60,000 nucleotides of DNA from Nematostella vectensis (lineage: Eukaryota; Cnidaria; Anthozoa; Actiniaria; Edwardsiidae): contig NC_064047.1 in the NCBI RefSeq assembly GCF_932526225.1, positions 12,660,460 to 12,720,459 on the forward strand, in the 5' to 3' direction. This document shows, piece after piece, positions 18,970 to 31,152 of the stretch. Each line of letters starts with the position of its first letter. Positions within the stretch are counted from its first letter, which is position 1. The position numbers and the translations under genes were made by a program. The notes under the pieces were generated by a model. That model was not told the origin of the DNA, ran no database searches, and worked only from the letters and a program-made list of their open reading frames with translations.

Positions 18970-21900
18970 ATGACATCCGCCAGCAGGCGCCTCGAGGATG
19001 AGGTGACGTGCTCTATATGTATAGAGCACTTTAACGATCCTAGAGTGCTCCCTTGCTTGCACTCATTTTGTCGGCACTGCCTGGAAGAGCTGGCAGTGCA
19101 CTCTGAAGGGAGAGGAAAACTTGTGTGCCCCCTCTGTAAGGCGGAATTCCAGGTAATCTGTCATACAGAAATTCATCCATTACTTAATGAACCCTGGCAC
19201 AACTGTGTGACAAATATTTTGCTGTAACAAAGAAATGGATTCAAACGACAAGTGCATTTCGAAAGAGAAAAGCGAAATTGAATTCTTCTCACAAGAATTA
19301 CTTTATGAGTATTGAATTATTAAAAGATAAGGATCCCCAAGCTAATGTTGTATTTTGCATGTTTCCTTCATAGTTACTGTAAATATATGGGCGTTACAAA
19401 AAAATTGGGACAAAAACCTATAATAAAATACCTTCAAACTTTTCTTACCTGTTTTTGGACTTGTCATTCACATCCCTGTGAAGTTTCAATTCATTTGGGG
19501 CAATATTGAGCAATTGTAGTTCAACTATATTTACAGTAACTATGAATAAAACACGTAAAATACAACATTAGCTCGGGGAACCTATGCCCTCCCCTGAAAC
19601 CATATGCAAACTCCGTTATAACTATATTTTACTGATTATTGTTCTAGATTTCCCCAGCAGATGTTCCGAGTTTAAAGGTGAATTTCATGATCAACAGTAT
19701 TATCTCTGTTCTTCCTTTGTTGACATCTGAAGACTCCAAGAAGAAACCATCTTGTGAATCGTGTGATAGCGGCGAGCCTGCCCAAGGGAGATGTAACGAG
19801 TGCGACCACTTTGTCTGTGAGCAGTGCATCTCGGCTCATAAGAGATTACGACTACTACAACACCACACTCTCCTCAGTCTTGATGAGATCAAAAGCGGAA
19901 AGTTACTTTCGAAGAGCAAAACTTCCTACTGCACCAAACATGAAGGTGAAGTGCTGAAACTGTTTTGCGAATCTTGTAAGGAAGTAATTTGCCGGGACTG
20001 CACCGTCGTTGATCATAAAAATCACGATTACCTTTTCACAAGTGATGTAATCGCTCGAGAGAAAGAAGAAATATTGGGAAGAGCAAAAAAAGTTGCATCA
20101 AAACTCACCGATATTGAACAGGCGATGGCATTGGTAGAAGAGACTCAACAACATCTCGAGGAAAATAAACGTGCGACCAGAAGGGATCTGGATGCGTTCA
20201 TTGATAAGCAGATAGGTACTCTTGAGAAGATGCGATCTGATCTTAAAGGGGGGATTGAGTCAGCTTGTCAAAAGCATGATAAGCAGCTGACTGCTCAGAG
20301 AGAGACTCTATCCATGAGACTTGCAAGTGCTCGTAGCAGTTTGGAGTTTGCTGAGAGAATGTGCAGAGATGCAAATGATGTGGATGTCTTGTCCATCAGG
20401 AATGAAGTGCTATCCCAGCTATCGAGTCTTGCAGAGAAACCCGTGGATCAGCCTTGTACGGAGGTTGGAGTTCGTCTTGTAGTGGATGAGGAGTATTGGG
20501 ATTCTTTGTCAAAGAAGATCTCAGTTGATGTGATTTCTGTTGGTGAATCTGAGCAAACAGGTACTAATTCTCTAATACTGTTATGTAGGTCGGTCGGTCG
20601 GTCGGTCGGCCGGCAGGCAGGCAGGCAGGCAGGTAGGTACCCTCAATAGACTCTTGAATAGGCTTCCTAGTTTTACCTTTTACTACCATCTCGAAGGTCT
20701 TTCTCATGTTCAACTCCATTCGGTTCTCCAGCGCCCAGCGCTTGATGTTGGTAACTTTCTCCAGCGATGAATCAATCGTGTCTGAGCCAGATATCACAGG
20801 CGTACTTATTGTGATGTCATCCGCATATTTGATAAATAGAGAGTTGGCGCTAGCGTTCTGAATGTCATTTACCATGATAGAGAATAGCAACGGTCCTAGC
20901 ACCGTTCCTTGGGGGACTCCTCTGCTGATTCCAAGGAAACTGGTAGCCATCCCATTAACCACAACTCGCTGCTTTCGATCGCACAGGAAGCTCATTATCC
21001 ACAATCTGTTACAAAACTAATTATTGTTTAATGGGGAAGTACTTATCAGACGATGATCTTTTTAGTCTCTATGCCTGTATTTATTACCTAAATTGGCCAT
21101 GAAAGCGGTGTTGTTCTGCTAAATACTTCGAGGGATGGCTGCTTTTGCAAATGGAGACAGTCGGCACGATATATAGATATATAGACAGTCTCTTTGGCAA
21201 CATCAAATAAATTTTATATTTTACAAAATTATAGTCTGCAAATATCCTAGCGCACCTTCATTTAATTCAAATTAATTGAATAAATATTCCAAATAGCGCA
21301 CAGACATCCCAAATGTATTTTCTGGGGACGTCAACATGTTTACTTCAAGCTCGAATAATTAATAGATTGAAAAACTTTCATTAGGGTATGCGAATAAAGA
21401 GAATACATTTTAAGAAATCGATGATAAGCGTGACAAATTCCAACCGTTCCACTTCTGAGACAATCTGTTACAAAACTAATAGGACCCTTTCCCTCCCCCT
21501 TCCTCAATGTTGGAGGGCAAATGATCACCTTGCTACTGCTTGTGTTTTGTGCTGAAAAATCGCCTCTAACCAATATTAATCGGGGGGAGAGGGTTGGCGG
21601 TTGTTCGTATGGGAAGTGTCCCGCTTACTTTTGTTGTGGATTGTCTGAGCAAGTGACTGACAGGTCCTGGAACAGGAAACACTATCGTTGATAACGCAAC
21701 GACAATACAACTATGCGAACGTCAAAATCAAACACATACAATTATCGTGCCAGAATCGCGCGTAAAAATGGACAGAAGCTTCAGAGACGACTATTTTTCA
21801 TTGTAAACAATCTCATCTGTTTCTTCATATAAAAAATACCAGCTATGAAGAATTTATTATGTGAGAGATTTTCACTACAAATTTAGTCACGCAAGCTTGT

Positions 21901-24900
21901 CTCGGGGAGAAGGTCAATTCAATAAATTCATCTGTTTTACAATAGTTTTGCTAAATATCTGACACTTTGACACAGTTATGCTTGAAGAGTTCAAGCAAAG
22001 TGTATGCAATGCTTTTTCTGTGGGGCATTCGCTAAAATCGACGGCTACAGACTACGTCTTCTGTTCTTGCTTACGTGGCTCAACGATTAACACCAACGGT
22101 TAACCATTTTAAAATTGTTTAAGAAATGCCTTACGAAAGAAATTCGAACTCTAAAATAATACAGTAACAACTTGAGATTCAAGCTCATAAATTGACACTA
22201 GTTTTGTTTGAATGAGGGTTTGCATTTTGGAGAGAGAGCTCATGGTAGATGGTTGACCGTCGTTTTACTAAGATAAAAATAAAGTTCATTTTTATATAAA
22301 CGGTCTACCACGGTTGACCGCTCAAAAAAGCCCTATTATATATTTCAAATCATTTGTAAGCTTCATATACCTAAATAGCTTTGTGATGGTAATAGCATAG
22401 ACGAATGATTGAAGAAATCCGGCTACCATGAGTGGGAATAATGTTTTTCTAAAAATGGCAGACCGTACACGGTCCACACCCGCTTTTTTGCACCGCCATG
22501 CTAAATATATAAACACTTGTTGTGATGTTCATTGAAAATGAAATGAGACGAGGCTCTCATGTTTTCTACAACAGATAAACCGCCTATTTATCGCTTTCTT
22601 TAGTCGATTTGTTATTTATTGTTTAATGGGGAAATACTTATTAGGCGATGATCTTTTTAGTCTCTATGCCTGTATTTATTTTACCTAAATTGGCCATAAA
22701 AGCGGTGTTTTTCAGCTAAATACTCCGAGGGATGGCTGCTTTTGCAAATGGAGACAGTCGGCACGATATATAGACAGTCTCTTTGGCAACATCAAATGAA
22801 TTTTATATTTTACAAAATTATAGTCTGCAAATATCCCAGCGCACCTTCATTTAATTCAAATTAATTGAAAAAAATATTCCAAATAGCGCACAGATATCCC
22901 AAAAATATTTTCTGGGGACGTCAACATGTTTACGTCAAGCTCGAATAATTAATAGAGTGAAAAACTTTCATTAGGGTATGCGAATAAAGAGAATACATTT
23001 TAAGAAATCGATGATAACCGTGACAAATTCCAATCGTTCCCCTTCTGAGACAATCTGTTACAAAACTAATGGGACACTTTCCCTCCCCCTTCCTCAATGT
23101 TTAAGGGCAAATGATCACCTTGCTACAGCTTGTGTTTTGAGCTGAAAAATCGCCTCTAACCAATATTAATCGGGGGGAGAGGGTTGGCGGTTGTTCGTAT
23201 GTGAAGTGTCCCACTTACTTTTGTTGAAGATTTCAGTTCTTGATGTAAGGGTTGATGTCGTATTTTGCCAGTTTATTACAGAGAATATGGTGAGGGACTG
23301 TGTCGAAGGCCTTGCTGAAATCAAATGACAAGGCTCTAACAAAATCTGCATCGTTGTCTAACTGCTTGAGCCAAAAATGTTGGCATTTATGATCAGGGCC
23401 ATTGTTGTGTTATGGCCTTTCTTGTAGGCAAATTGGTCGGGGCCAATTTCCGAGTGGAACAGAGTTCGTTTCTGCAGACAAGACGCTTGAAAATCCTAAT
23501 GATGATATTAGTCAGTGAGATTGGTCTGAGTTGACAAAACTCTGTCAGAGGAGATTCCTTAGGGATAGGCAAGATGTTCGCTAACTTCCAAGCCATTGGG
23601 ACAGTTTGTTGTTGGAGTGAACAGTTAAAGATATTTGTGACAACAGGTGCAAGATGGTGAGAAAAGTCGCGCCAGAGCCAGTACGGAAATTGATCAGGCC
23701 CTGAGGCAGTTCGTTTCTATGTGATAAAAAACTCATTACATCGCTCTCACTCACTGTTGGGGTTCGGGTGCCTTCAGGTATCTCCCGGCGCACGGGGACA
23801 ACATATGCCTTATCAGTATTGGTGGCTTGAAAATGTGAGTTGATGATGTCGGGTGGAATCACCGATGATGATGATGATGCGCGTTCCCTGTGTCTTCCGG
23901 CCAGTTATTCTATTGGCTGTCTCCCGCCATTCTTTTGAACCGCATTTGTGTTCCTTATGAACAGCTTCCACCTGATTACTCCGAATGAGAATGTTGATAC
24001 ACTCTTGGCGCCTCAGAATCTCAGCACGGGTTCCTTTATGCGCGATTCTGTTCCTGATGTTACAAAGGTGTTTAACCAGGGGGGACATGTAAGGTGGGTC
24101 TCTGGATGAGACTTTGACCCGAATGAGCGGAAAACATTCATTGAACATCGACCACAGGCTCGCATTTAGCAGCTCCACACTCTCCTCTAGGTTAGCAAGA
24201 TTTTTAATAGGACTCCAGTCGAAAACATTTGTTTTTCCTGATCAAATAACTGAAATCCTCTGCTATCAAACCTCCCACTTTTGAGAAAATTAATTTTACC
24301 TTTGATTTGATTTGTGCATTGTTTTTTTTTGCCCCCAGTAACTCTATGCCTAAATTTAACCTCATGGTAGTGTAAAGTAATTTTTGTTTTTTTAATCATG
24401 TAGTTTTCATTGTATGTATACCCCGAATTATTTACATTTATTACATTATGAGTAGCGACTGAAGGGATCAAAGCCGCAGTTCTTCTAGAAATAATTGAGA
24501 CAATTTTAAAGCAGAAACTTCATAGGATACCAGATTCACAATTTGTAAGCACCAGCGTTTTGCGACGAGTAGAATACATAGAAGCATACCATAATAAACA
24601 AGTCTTTATTCATAATATTTCCTGATGGTGCAATTCAGTTGCAGATCTTTTCCTGAATGGTAGTTCTACAAAAGGTGGTTACGGGTTAGGTTTATTCGAA
24701 AGATTAATAAGTCCAGCGTTTGTGACACTTCGATAATTTGTCCTATTTATATATAATTTTCGGCGAAGGGATTTTGATCCTTTCTGTAATTGACAGAGAG
24801 TGTCTTTTTACACAAATCCAATCTTGATGGTGGAACTTTGGGCCCAGAATACTCTAGGAATCTTGATTTGGGGCAGGACTTTGTACGACCACACAACAGC

Positions 24901-27900
24901 AGCAACAATTTGTACTAACCCTTTGGGTGACACACATATACACTGACTTTATTTGTTTGAGACATGATGAGGATAAGGAATTGTGCCTTCTTGATAAAAA
25001 GAGTATTGGTTACTTATCTGGTGATGGTGTAACTCCGTTTGTAGGTCTTGAGCAGTCCGCCATCCTCAGCGGCAAAGGTCCAGAGTACCTCCGAGATCTC
25101 TTGGGATTCCTGAAGCCCATGCAGCAAAGTCCCAAGAGTCGCTGGGTCAGATGTTTCTCAGCAAAGAGAGATGGCTGGGCTGCCAGGACCTTCCATGAAA
25201 AATGCAATGGCAAAGCGCCGAACATCGTACTCGTAAGCGTTGGAGGAAGATACGTGTTTGGTGGCTACTCTGACGTAGCGTGGACAAGTGAGTACACTAA
25301 TGAATACGAGAAGGGTCGTATCAGGGTGAGGGTCGAAATGTCTGATCATGTTTGTAAATTATTGTTTGTAAACTATTTTTTGTTCATTACCATGAACTTT
25401 AAACTTAAGACTTGCAGTACGTTTTCCTAAGCCACCTTCCACCCAATATGTATTACGTCATATGATAAAAGGATTGGATAGACAAATATAGATATAGTTT
25501 GTTAGCAGCTACCATGGTATTACATGAGGTGAGCTCGTTAATTTTGCTGTTTGGTGCAGGAAAATGTTTTTACATAATTACAAGATTTTTCCTTGGACAA
25601 CCCTTAAAGTAGGTGTTACTAAAATCGAGAAATTAAACAGAAACTCTGGATATCTTAGCGCAATTACATTCTTACTACTTCTGTTATTTATTTCCTGTTA
25701 CATCGCAATACTGTAACTCAGATGCTTCCGAAAGCAGTTTTATGTCTACATCGCAATACTGTAATTCAGATTCTTCCGAAAGCAGTTTCGTGTCTACATC
25801 GCAATACTGTAATTCCGATTCTTCCGAAAGCAGTTTCGTGACTCAGATGCTTCCGAAAGCAGTTTTATGTCTACATCGCAATACTAAAATTAAGATTCTT
25901 CCGAAAGCAGTTTCGTGTCTACATCGCAATACTGTAATTCAGATTCTTCCAAAAGCAGTTTCGTGTCTACATCGCAATACTGTAATTCAGATTCTTCCGA
26001 AAGCAGTTTCGTGTCTACACCGCAATACTGTAATTCAGATTCTTCCGAAAGCAGTTTCGTGTCTACATCGCAATACTGTAATTCCGATTCTTCCGAAAGC
26101 AGTTTCGTGACTCAGATGCTTCGAAAGCAGTTTTATGTCTACATCGCAATACTGTAATTCAGATTCTTCCGAAAGCAGTTCCGTGTCTACATCGCAATAC
26201 TGTAATTCAGATTCTTTCGAAAGCAGCTTCGTGTCTACATCGCAATACTGTAACTCAGATGCTTCCGAAAGCAGTTTTATGTCTACATCGCAATACTGTA
26301 ATTCAGATTCTTCCGAAAGCAGTTTCGTGTCTACATCGCAATACTGTAATTCAGATTCTTCCGAAAGCAGTTTTATGTCTACATCGCAATACTGTAATTC
26401 AGATTCTTCCGAAAGCAGCTTCGTGTCTACATCGCAATACTGTAATTCAGATTCTTCCGAAAGCAGTTTTATGTCTACATCGCAATACTGTAATTCCGAT
26501 TCTTCCGAAAGCAGTTTCGTGTCTACATCGCAATACTGTAATTCAGATTCTTCCAAAAGCAGTTTCGTGTCTACATCGCAATACTGTAATTCAGATTCTT
26601 TCGAAAGCAACTTCGTGTCTACATCGCAATACTGTAACTCAGATTCTTCCGAAAGCAGTTTTATGTCTACATCGCAATACTGTAATTCCGATTCTTCCGA
26701 AAGCAGTTTCGTGTCTACATCGCAATACTGTAATTCAGATTCTTCCGAAAGCAGTTTTATGTCTACATCGCAATACTGTAATTCAGATTCTTCCAAAAGC
26801 AGCTTCGTGTCTACATCGCAATACTGTAATTCAGATTCTTTCGAAAGCAGTTTTATGTCTACATCGCAATACTGTAATTCAGATTCTTCCGAAAGCAGTT
26901 TTATGTCTACATCGCAATACTGTAATTCAGATTCTTCCAAAAGCAGTTTTATGTCTACATCGCAATACTGTAATTCCGATTCTTCCGAAAGCAGTTTCGT
27001 GTCTACATCGCAATACTGTAATTCAGATTTTTCCGAAAGCAGTTTCGTGTCTACATCGCAATACTAAACCTCAGATTCTTCCAAAAGCAGTTTCGTGTCT
27101 ACATCGCAATACTGTAACTCAGATTCTTCCGAAAGCAGTTCCGTGTCTACATCGCAATACTGTAATTCAGATTCCTCCGAAAGCAGTTTCGTGTCTACAT
27201 CGCAATACTGTAATTCAGATTCTTCCGAAAGCAGTTTTATGTCTACTTTGCAATACTGTAATTCAGATTCTCCCGAAAGCAGTTTCGTGTCTACATCGCA
27301 ATACTGTAACTCAGATTCTTCCGAAAGCAGTTTTGTGTCTACATCGCAATACTGTAACTCAGATTCTTCCGGAAGCAGTTTTATGTCTGAGTATCCAGAG
27401 TGAAGCCGGCAGAAGGAAGATCTTAGGACCCAAGTTTATTTTTCTTTCGATAATCTTTCTAATAATCGTTTCATAATTTATCGTGTTTGGGGACAAACAC
27501 AAGTTTGACAAGGGAGGTATGTTATAGGACGGTTTGTTATATTGTTTAGGTTATAGGTTATTGTCGTCTAGTATTTCATGTTACTAGTTTTATTTATCTT
27601 TCAAGGATAATTTAGATTTTGTTTACAATTGATGGTTTCCTAAGTCTAGATTTTAGCACGCCCGTGGACCCTCCGCATCGATGACCTTTTGGTGCGTCTA
27701 AATCCAGGGAGTGTACAGTTTCTTATACGTGGCGAAATCTCCGGTTTCTTTTTGTTTTGGAAATTTTGTTTGAACAGTTAAATTATTTCTAAATTGTATG
27801 CCACCGCCCTCACTCCTTGGCTTAGACATCTCTACTTGTATCGTTATTTCAATTAGGCGAAACTGTTGTAGACACGCGCTCTTTCAGCATGCGCAGTTAA

Positions 27901-29293
27901 GTTTTAAAAGTTGCTTAATCATTAGTGTTATTTTAGAGTTACCTTGACTTCATAGATTATTCTGTAAATACGCAGGGACGAGAAACCAACTCTGTGATTT
28001 CCCACGCCCTCACGCTTTTGTCTGATTGGTTCGTTTTGCCAAATTTTCTCCGTTTCCTCTTGAATTGTTTTACATTCAAGATTGTTTTACATATTTCCTT
28101 TCATGTGGGACCACTACATGGGTATCTGTCTGGTCCAAGGGTATAAATATAGCGAACCTAATTCTGTACTTATGCTGCTGCTGTGGCCAAACATTTGGAA
28201 AGCATTGAAAAACGCCAGCCTTGCCTTCGTCTTCATCTCCGTCTAAAGGATCCCGGCTTGTGCCCCTAACATTAATTCATACAATGGGAAATAATTTTGA
28301 TTATTTTTGCTTTTTATCTTATGTTAATTAATAGAATTTCGAATATTATTTTTTACCGTTGTTTTGACTGAAAATACAACTTTAAACTCCATTGAAGGGT
28401 TGTGGGTAAGGGATCAATTGTATCTTTTTCCCATCGGCAATTCAATCACCATCCTTAGATGTATTTCACGGTAAAATTGCTTGACATTCATTCATCAGAG
28501 GAGATACTAGTTATTATATAAAATGTGGTAGGACTGTATTTCTATTCCTTTTGATCAACTTTTTGCAAACACGGCATCTAATAAATAAATGTCTAAAAAT
28601 AAATGTCTAATAAGCCCCTGGCGATTATTTCTTTTTGTCTTGACAAAATCTGCTCGATTAGAGGGAGGGGCTTGTTTCAAAACCTTTTTTTCATTTTCTG
28701 ACACTAGGTATTTCGGCCCCTATAAAAGGTGTTATAAATTAGTGCTTATTACTCGTACAAAAATAGATAAATCTAGCAAGAGTCAATTGTTCCTTTTGGA
28801 AAGATGTTTCTTCGGGGTTAGGGGTGAAGACTCAATTTCCTTGAATTTAAATAATACGAGTTCGGCACGGTTTTTGCTGTTTTTATTCTAGTTTGCATTT
28901 TAAAATAACGCATTTTGTTTGATTTTCTTCAAAGTGAGTGACCGTGGATGGCAGTCCTCCAGCAGGTCATTCTTGTACACGCTGTGTAACAAGAATAGCT
29001 ACCGCCCTGAAAAGTTGCCATTGAGGCGCACGCCAGATAGATACGCCATTTGTGACGACACACGTCACGGTCCGGTGTTTGGTGTTGATCCGGTGTTTGG
29101 TGTTCCGTCGTTTGGTGGTTGTAGTGACCTGTTTATCGCTGACAACGCAGGAGGTAATGAAGAGTCCTATACGCGGTCACACACGTACGCTCGTCCCCAG
29201 GGCGTCACATCTGATGGCTCGTGTGACGTCTTTGCTGACAAATACAGATTCACACCCGACGAAATGGAGGTGTTCCACGAGGTGGTGGACTGA
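18970..29293 (+). CDS. TRIM-TLDc fusion protein, copy 2 (four exons, 565 aa)
   Basis: Exons are 18970-19152, 19648-20560, 25045-25287 and 28935-29293, with GT-AG introns of the same phases as copy 1. Residues 13-58 are RING (CSIC, CLHSFC, CPLC). Two B-boxes cover about 97-187 with the full set of zinc ligands (ICRDC intact). A coiled coil covers about 195-300, and TLDc about 367-565. Exon 2 has six more residues than copy 1 just before the fusion point. The last exon has an 11-residue insertion built from VFG words (VFGVDPVFGVPSFGG) in front of DLFIADNAGG. The first two exons are almost identical to copy 3, while the last exon differs at many codons, mostly changing amino acids. The gene is likely functional: all frames are open and splice sites intact. 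Confidence 0.88.
20586..20640. repeat. (TCGG)n/(CAGG)n microsatellite in intron 2, copy 2
   Basis: A short tetranucleotide tract about 26 bp after the exon 2 donor. It is the contracted counterpart of the tract at 6067-6204, again next to the LINE fragment. Confidence 0.85.
20641..21000 (-). pseudogene. LINE reverse transcriptase, 3' part (copy 2)
   Basis: The minus strand keeps an open frame through WIMSFLCDRKQRVVV, RGVPQGTVLGPLLF, the catalytic YADD (near 20816-20827) and KRWALENRMELN. This is the palm region of a CR1/L2-like reverse transcriptase. It lacks the 10-bp deletion seen in unit 1. It ends at the microsatellite, so the rest of the protein is missing. Confidence 0.82.
21001..23233. 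mobile_element. MITE-flanked insert splitting the LINE (copy 2)
   Basis: Three ACAATCT-ended boundaries occur: a 20-bp stub at 21001, a full MITE at 21460-21654 and another at about 23050-23233. The segment 21021-21459 repeats the right-hand end of the 1.4-kb internal sequence, so this copy contains about 1.3 tandem units of a 1.59-kb repeat, against one unit in copy 1. No convincing ORF. Confidence 0.65.
23234..24222 (-). pseudogene. LINE reverse transcriptase, 5' part (copy 2, frameshifted)
   Basis: Same content as 8332-9318: linker, WKLANILPIPKE, QLRPISLTNII and FSKAFDTVPHHILCNKLA words on the minus strand, with frame breaks. Antisense within intron 2. Confidence 0.8.
25698..27387. repeat. 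48-bp minisatellite, about 35 copies (intron 3, copy 2)
   Basis: Expanded array of the 48-bp unit (CATCGCAATACTGTAATTCA, GATTCTTCCGAAAGCAG). Copies carry a small set of recurring variants (TTTTATG versus TTTCGTG, TTCCGA versus TTCCAA or TTTCGA) that alternate along the array, a sign of higher-order duplication. One frame reads STSQYCNSDSSESSFV, others CLHRNTVIQILPKAVS and a minus-strand EESELQYCDVDIKLLS. Stop-free frames on both strands follow from the 16-codon period. Confidence 0.95.
27520..28271 (+). mobile_element. LTR-like block in intron 3 (copy 2)
   Basis: Counterpart of 11031-11786, with TGTTATAGG and CCCCTAACA ends, an upstream AAGGGAGG tract and an internal GTATAAATATAG. Confidence 0.45.
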
Positions 29294-30210
29294 ATACAGC
29301 TTTGAACGCCTGTAAAGTGACAATAGACATAAAGACGTGTAAATATTTGTTAGTTGGTACTGTGTCATGAAATTAATCTATTTTTGAATAACGCTTCACC
29401 ATCTTGTGATGTGACCCGCGGTGCATCTTGGGTAGCATGTAAATCACAAAATATCACATGCTGTGAAAAACCCGCTAGCTAGGGTTACGGCACACGTTAC
29501 TTTAGTCCAACCTTATTTAAAAACGTGTACATCTCGAGTATATATACCCGAATATTATAACACAAATGCAAATTGTAAATTTTAATAATTATTCCTATAA
29601 GCTGTTAGAAACAATGTGTTGTTTGGTCTAGATAACCACGTACAAGTTGTGTGTGTGTTTTTTACTTCTTTTTTAAAAATTAAGAACGATGCCTAACCCG
29701 TGTGTCTTTGCGTAGAGGGAAGGGGAAGGGACTCCGATATTAGCAAGTTACAAGGCGAGGAAGTGCAATCAGAATTTATAAGATGGCTCCTGGGGGTAAA
29801 TAAATATTGAAGCTCAAATGCGTGCCTGGTGGAGGCTGGTTGACTCCCTTTGCGAACTCAAGCAAAATGCAGAGCGTTGCAATATTGGGGGTTCTAAGAA
29901 ATTCAGACCGTACGAAACTTTCTAATGTAGCGATGCACGACTCTTTATGACGCGGAAAAAAAGAATTTTAAAAACACACAATTAAATATATTTAAGGTAT
30001 GGTAAACCACACCCGACGCAGAAATACCAATAAATCTTATAAGACAGAGTCTGACATATATAGAACAACAAGTTAAATGAAATTAATAACTATGAATAGA
30101 AAGACCCTCGACATAAAACCAAATTGGGAACATTAAGGAAATTTAAGAGCGTTCACATTATCTCTCCCAAGTTAAAATCGCAGAATTGCGTTCACAAAGT
30201 TTATGCCCAG
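29294..30210. other. 3' flank of gene copy 2, no gene seen
   Basis: AT-rich sequence with one copy of the 130-bp segment that is duplicated in unit 1 (29347-29470). Otherwise no ORF, RNA gene or repeat that I recognise. Confidence 0.5.
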
Positions 30211-30380
30211 TGCACACTAGCGACATATCGACGTTACGACATGGGCGCGCGCACTCTTATCTTCGACATAACGACATAAGATTAAAAAAATATGTTTTTT
30301 CTTTTATGTCCTGATGTCCATGTTGTTATGACGGGCTAAACATAGTGCGCGCGCCCATGTCGTTATGTTGCTAGTGTGCA
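30211..30380. mobile_element. MITE-like element with GC-rich terminal inverted repeats (unit 2)
   Basis: Counterpart of 13844-14018, with arms TGCACACTAGCGACAT... and ...GCTAGTGTGCA around an AT-rich centre. Confidence 0.75.
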
Positions 30381-30411
30381 TTATTAAGCAACCACATAAT
30401 AGCTATCAAAA

Positions 30412-30540
30412 CAGGACGACACAAAACCCCTGAACGAAAAACGTGCCCAATATGCTTGGTCAAAGTCGAGGCCGAGAAACAACACTGATCAAATGCCCGG
30501 CATATAATGAATTAAAGGAACGAATAAATGTATGGGTTTT
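30412..30540 (+). pseudogene. LINE C-terminal zinc-knuckle fragment (unit 2)
   Basis: CPIC-LVKVEAE and, after a shift, IKCPAYNELKERINVW words on the plus strand, as at 14046-14175. Confidence 0.5.
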
Positions 30541-30837
30541 TTAAATTCGCAACAAAACAGATTTGAAAGCGGTTGCTCAGTTTGAACCAGGAGAGCGCGA
30601 CAAAAGAAATAGCTCAATTTTTTTGGGAAGCAACAAAAATAAGGGAAAGTGCGTTGTAATTAGATCTATAATGACATCGCTACAAAGTAAGATGATGAAA
30701 AACATCAGGGATAGGAGAACGACTTGAATACCTGCTGTCTTTTTTAATATGAATGTATTCGGCAAAACCCGTAAATCAAAGATGAAAAGGTGCCAAATAA
30801 AATTATTGAATTGGATCAGCATGAGGGGAGGGGGGTC

Positions 30838-31133
30838 TGTTCGCTTCTATTGTGTTCGATATGTGACTGCTGAGCTCGTGCGCCTTGCTTGACAGGAGGC
30901 GGAACAGAAAAACAGATTTGGCGTGTGATGAAAAACGAGAAACAAATGAGACATTTCTTGTAAAAGTAGATTGGACACCAGTTCGGGCAACAAAACAAAA
31001 CTTTAAAGAGTAGCAGTATTTGATACATGACTAGCTTGAATTGTAAAGACCGCCCCACGGCACACTTGTAAACTTGCAATGCAACGGTGTTTTCGCGTTT
31101 TCTGTAAGCGTATATAAATTCGTGGATGAATAA
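30838..31133 (+). promoter_or_regulatory. Promoter-like block upstream of the 51-bp minisatellite (unit 2)
   Basis: GTGACTGCTGAGCTCG and TTGACAGGAGGCGG at about 30860-30903, then TATATAAA at about 31111-31118 and AATAAA at 31129-31134. Same order as 14490-14772. Confidence 0.4.
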
Positions 31134-31152
31134 AGTTGCATATCTGTACCCT

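Noticed and set aside
25742-27476. Long ORFs across the 48-bp repeat (up to 405 codons plus, 301 minus)
   Set aside because: Same artefact of a multiple-of-three repeat. It lies inside the intron joining two TLDc exons whose phases match without it.
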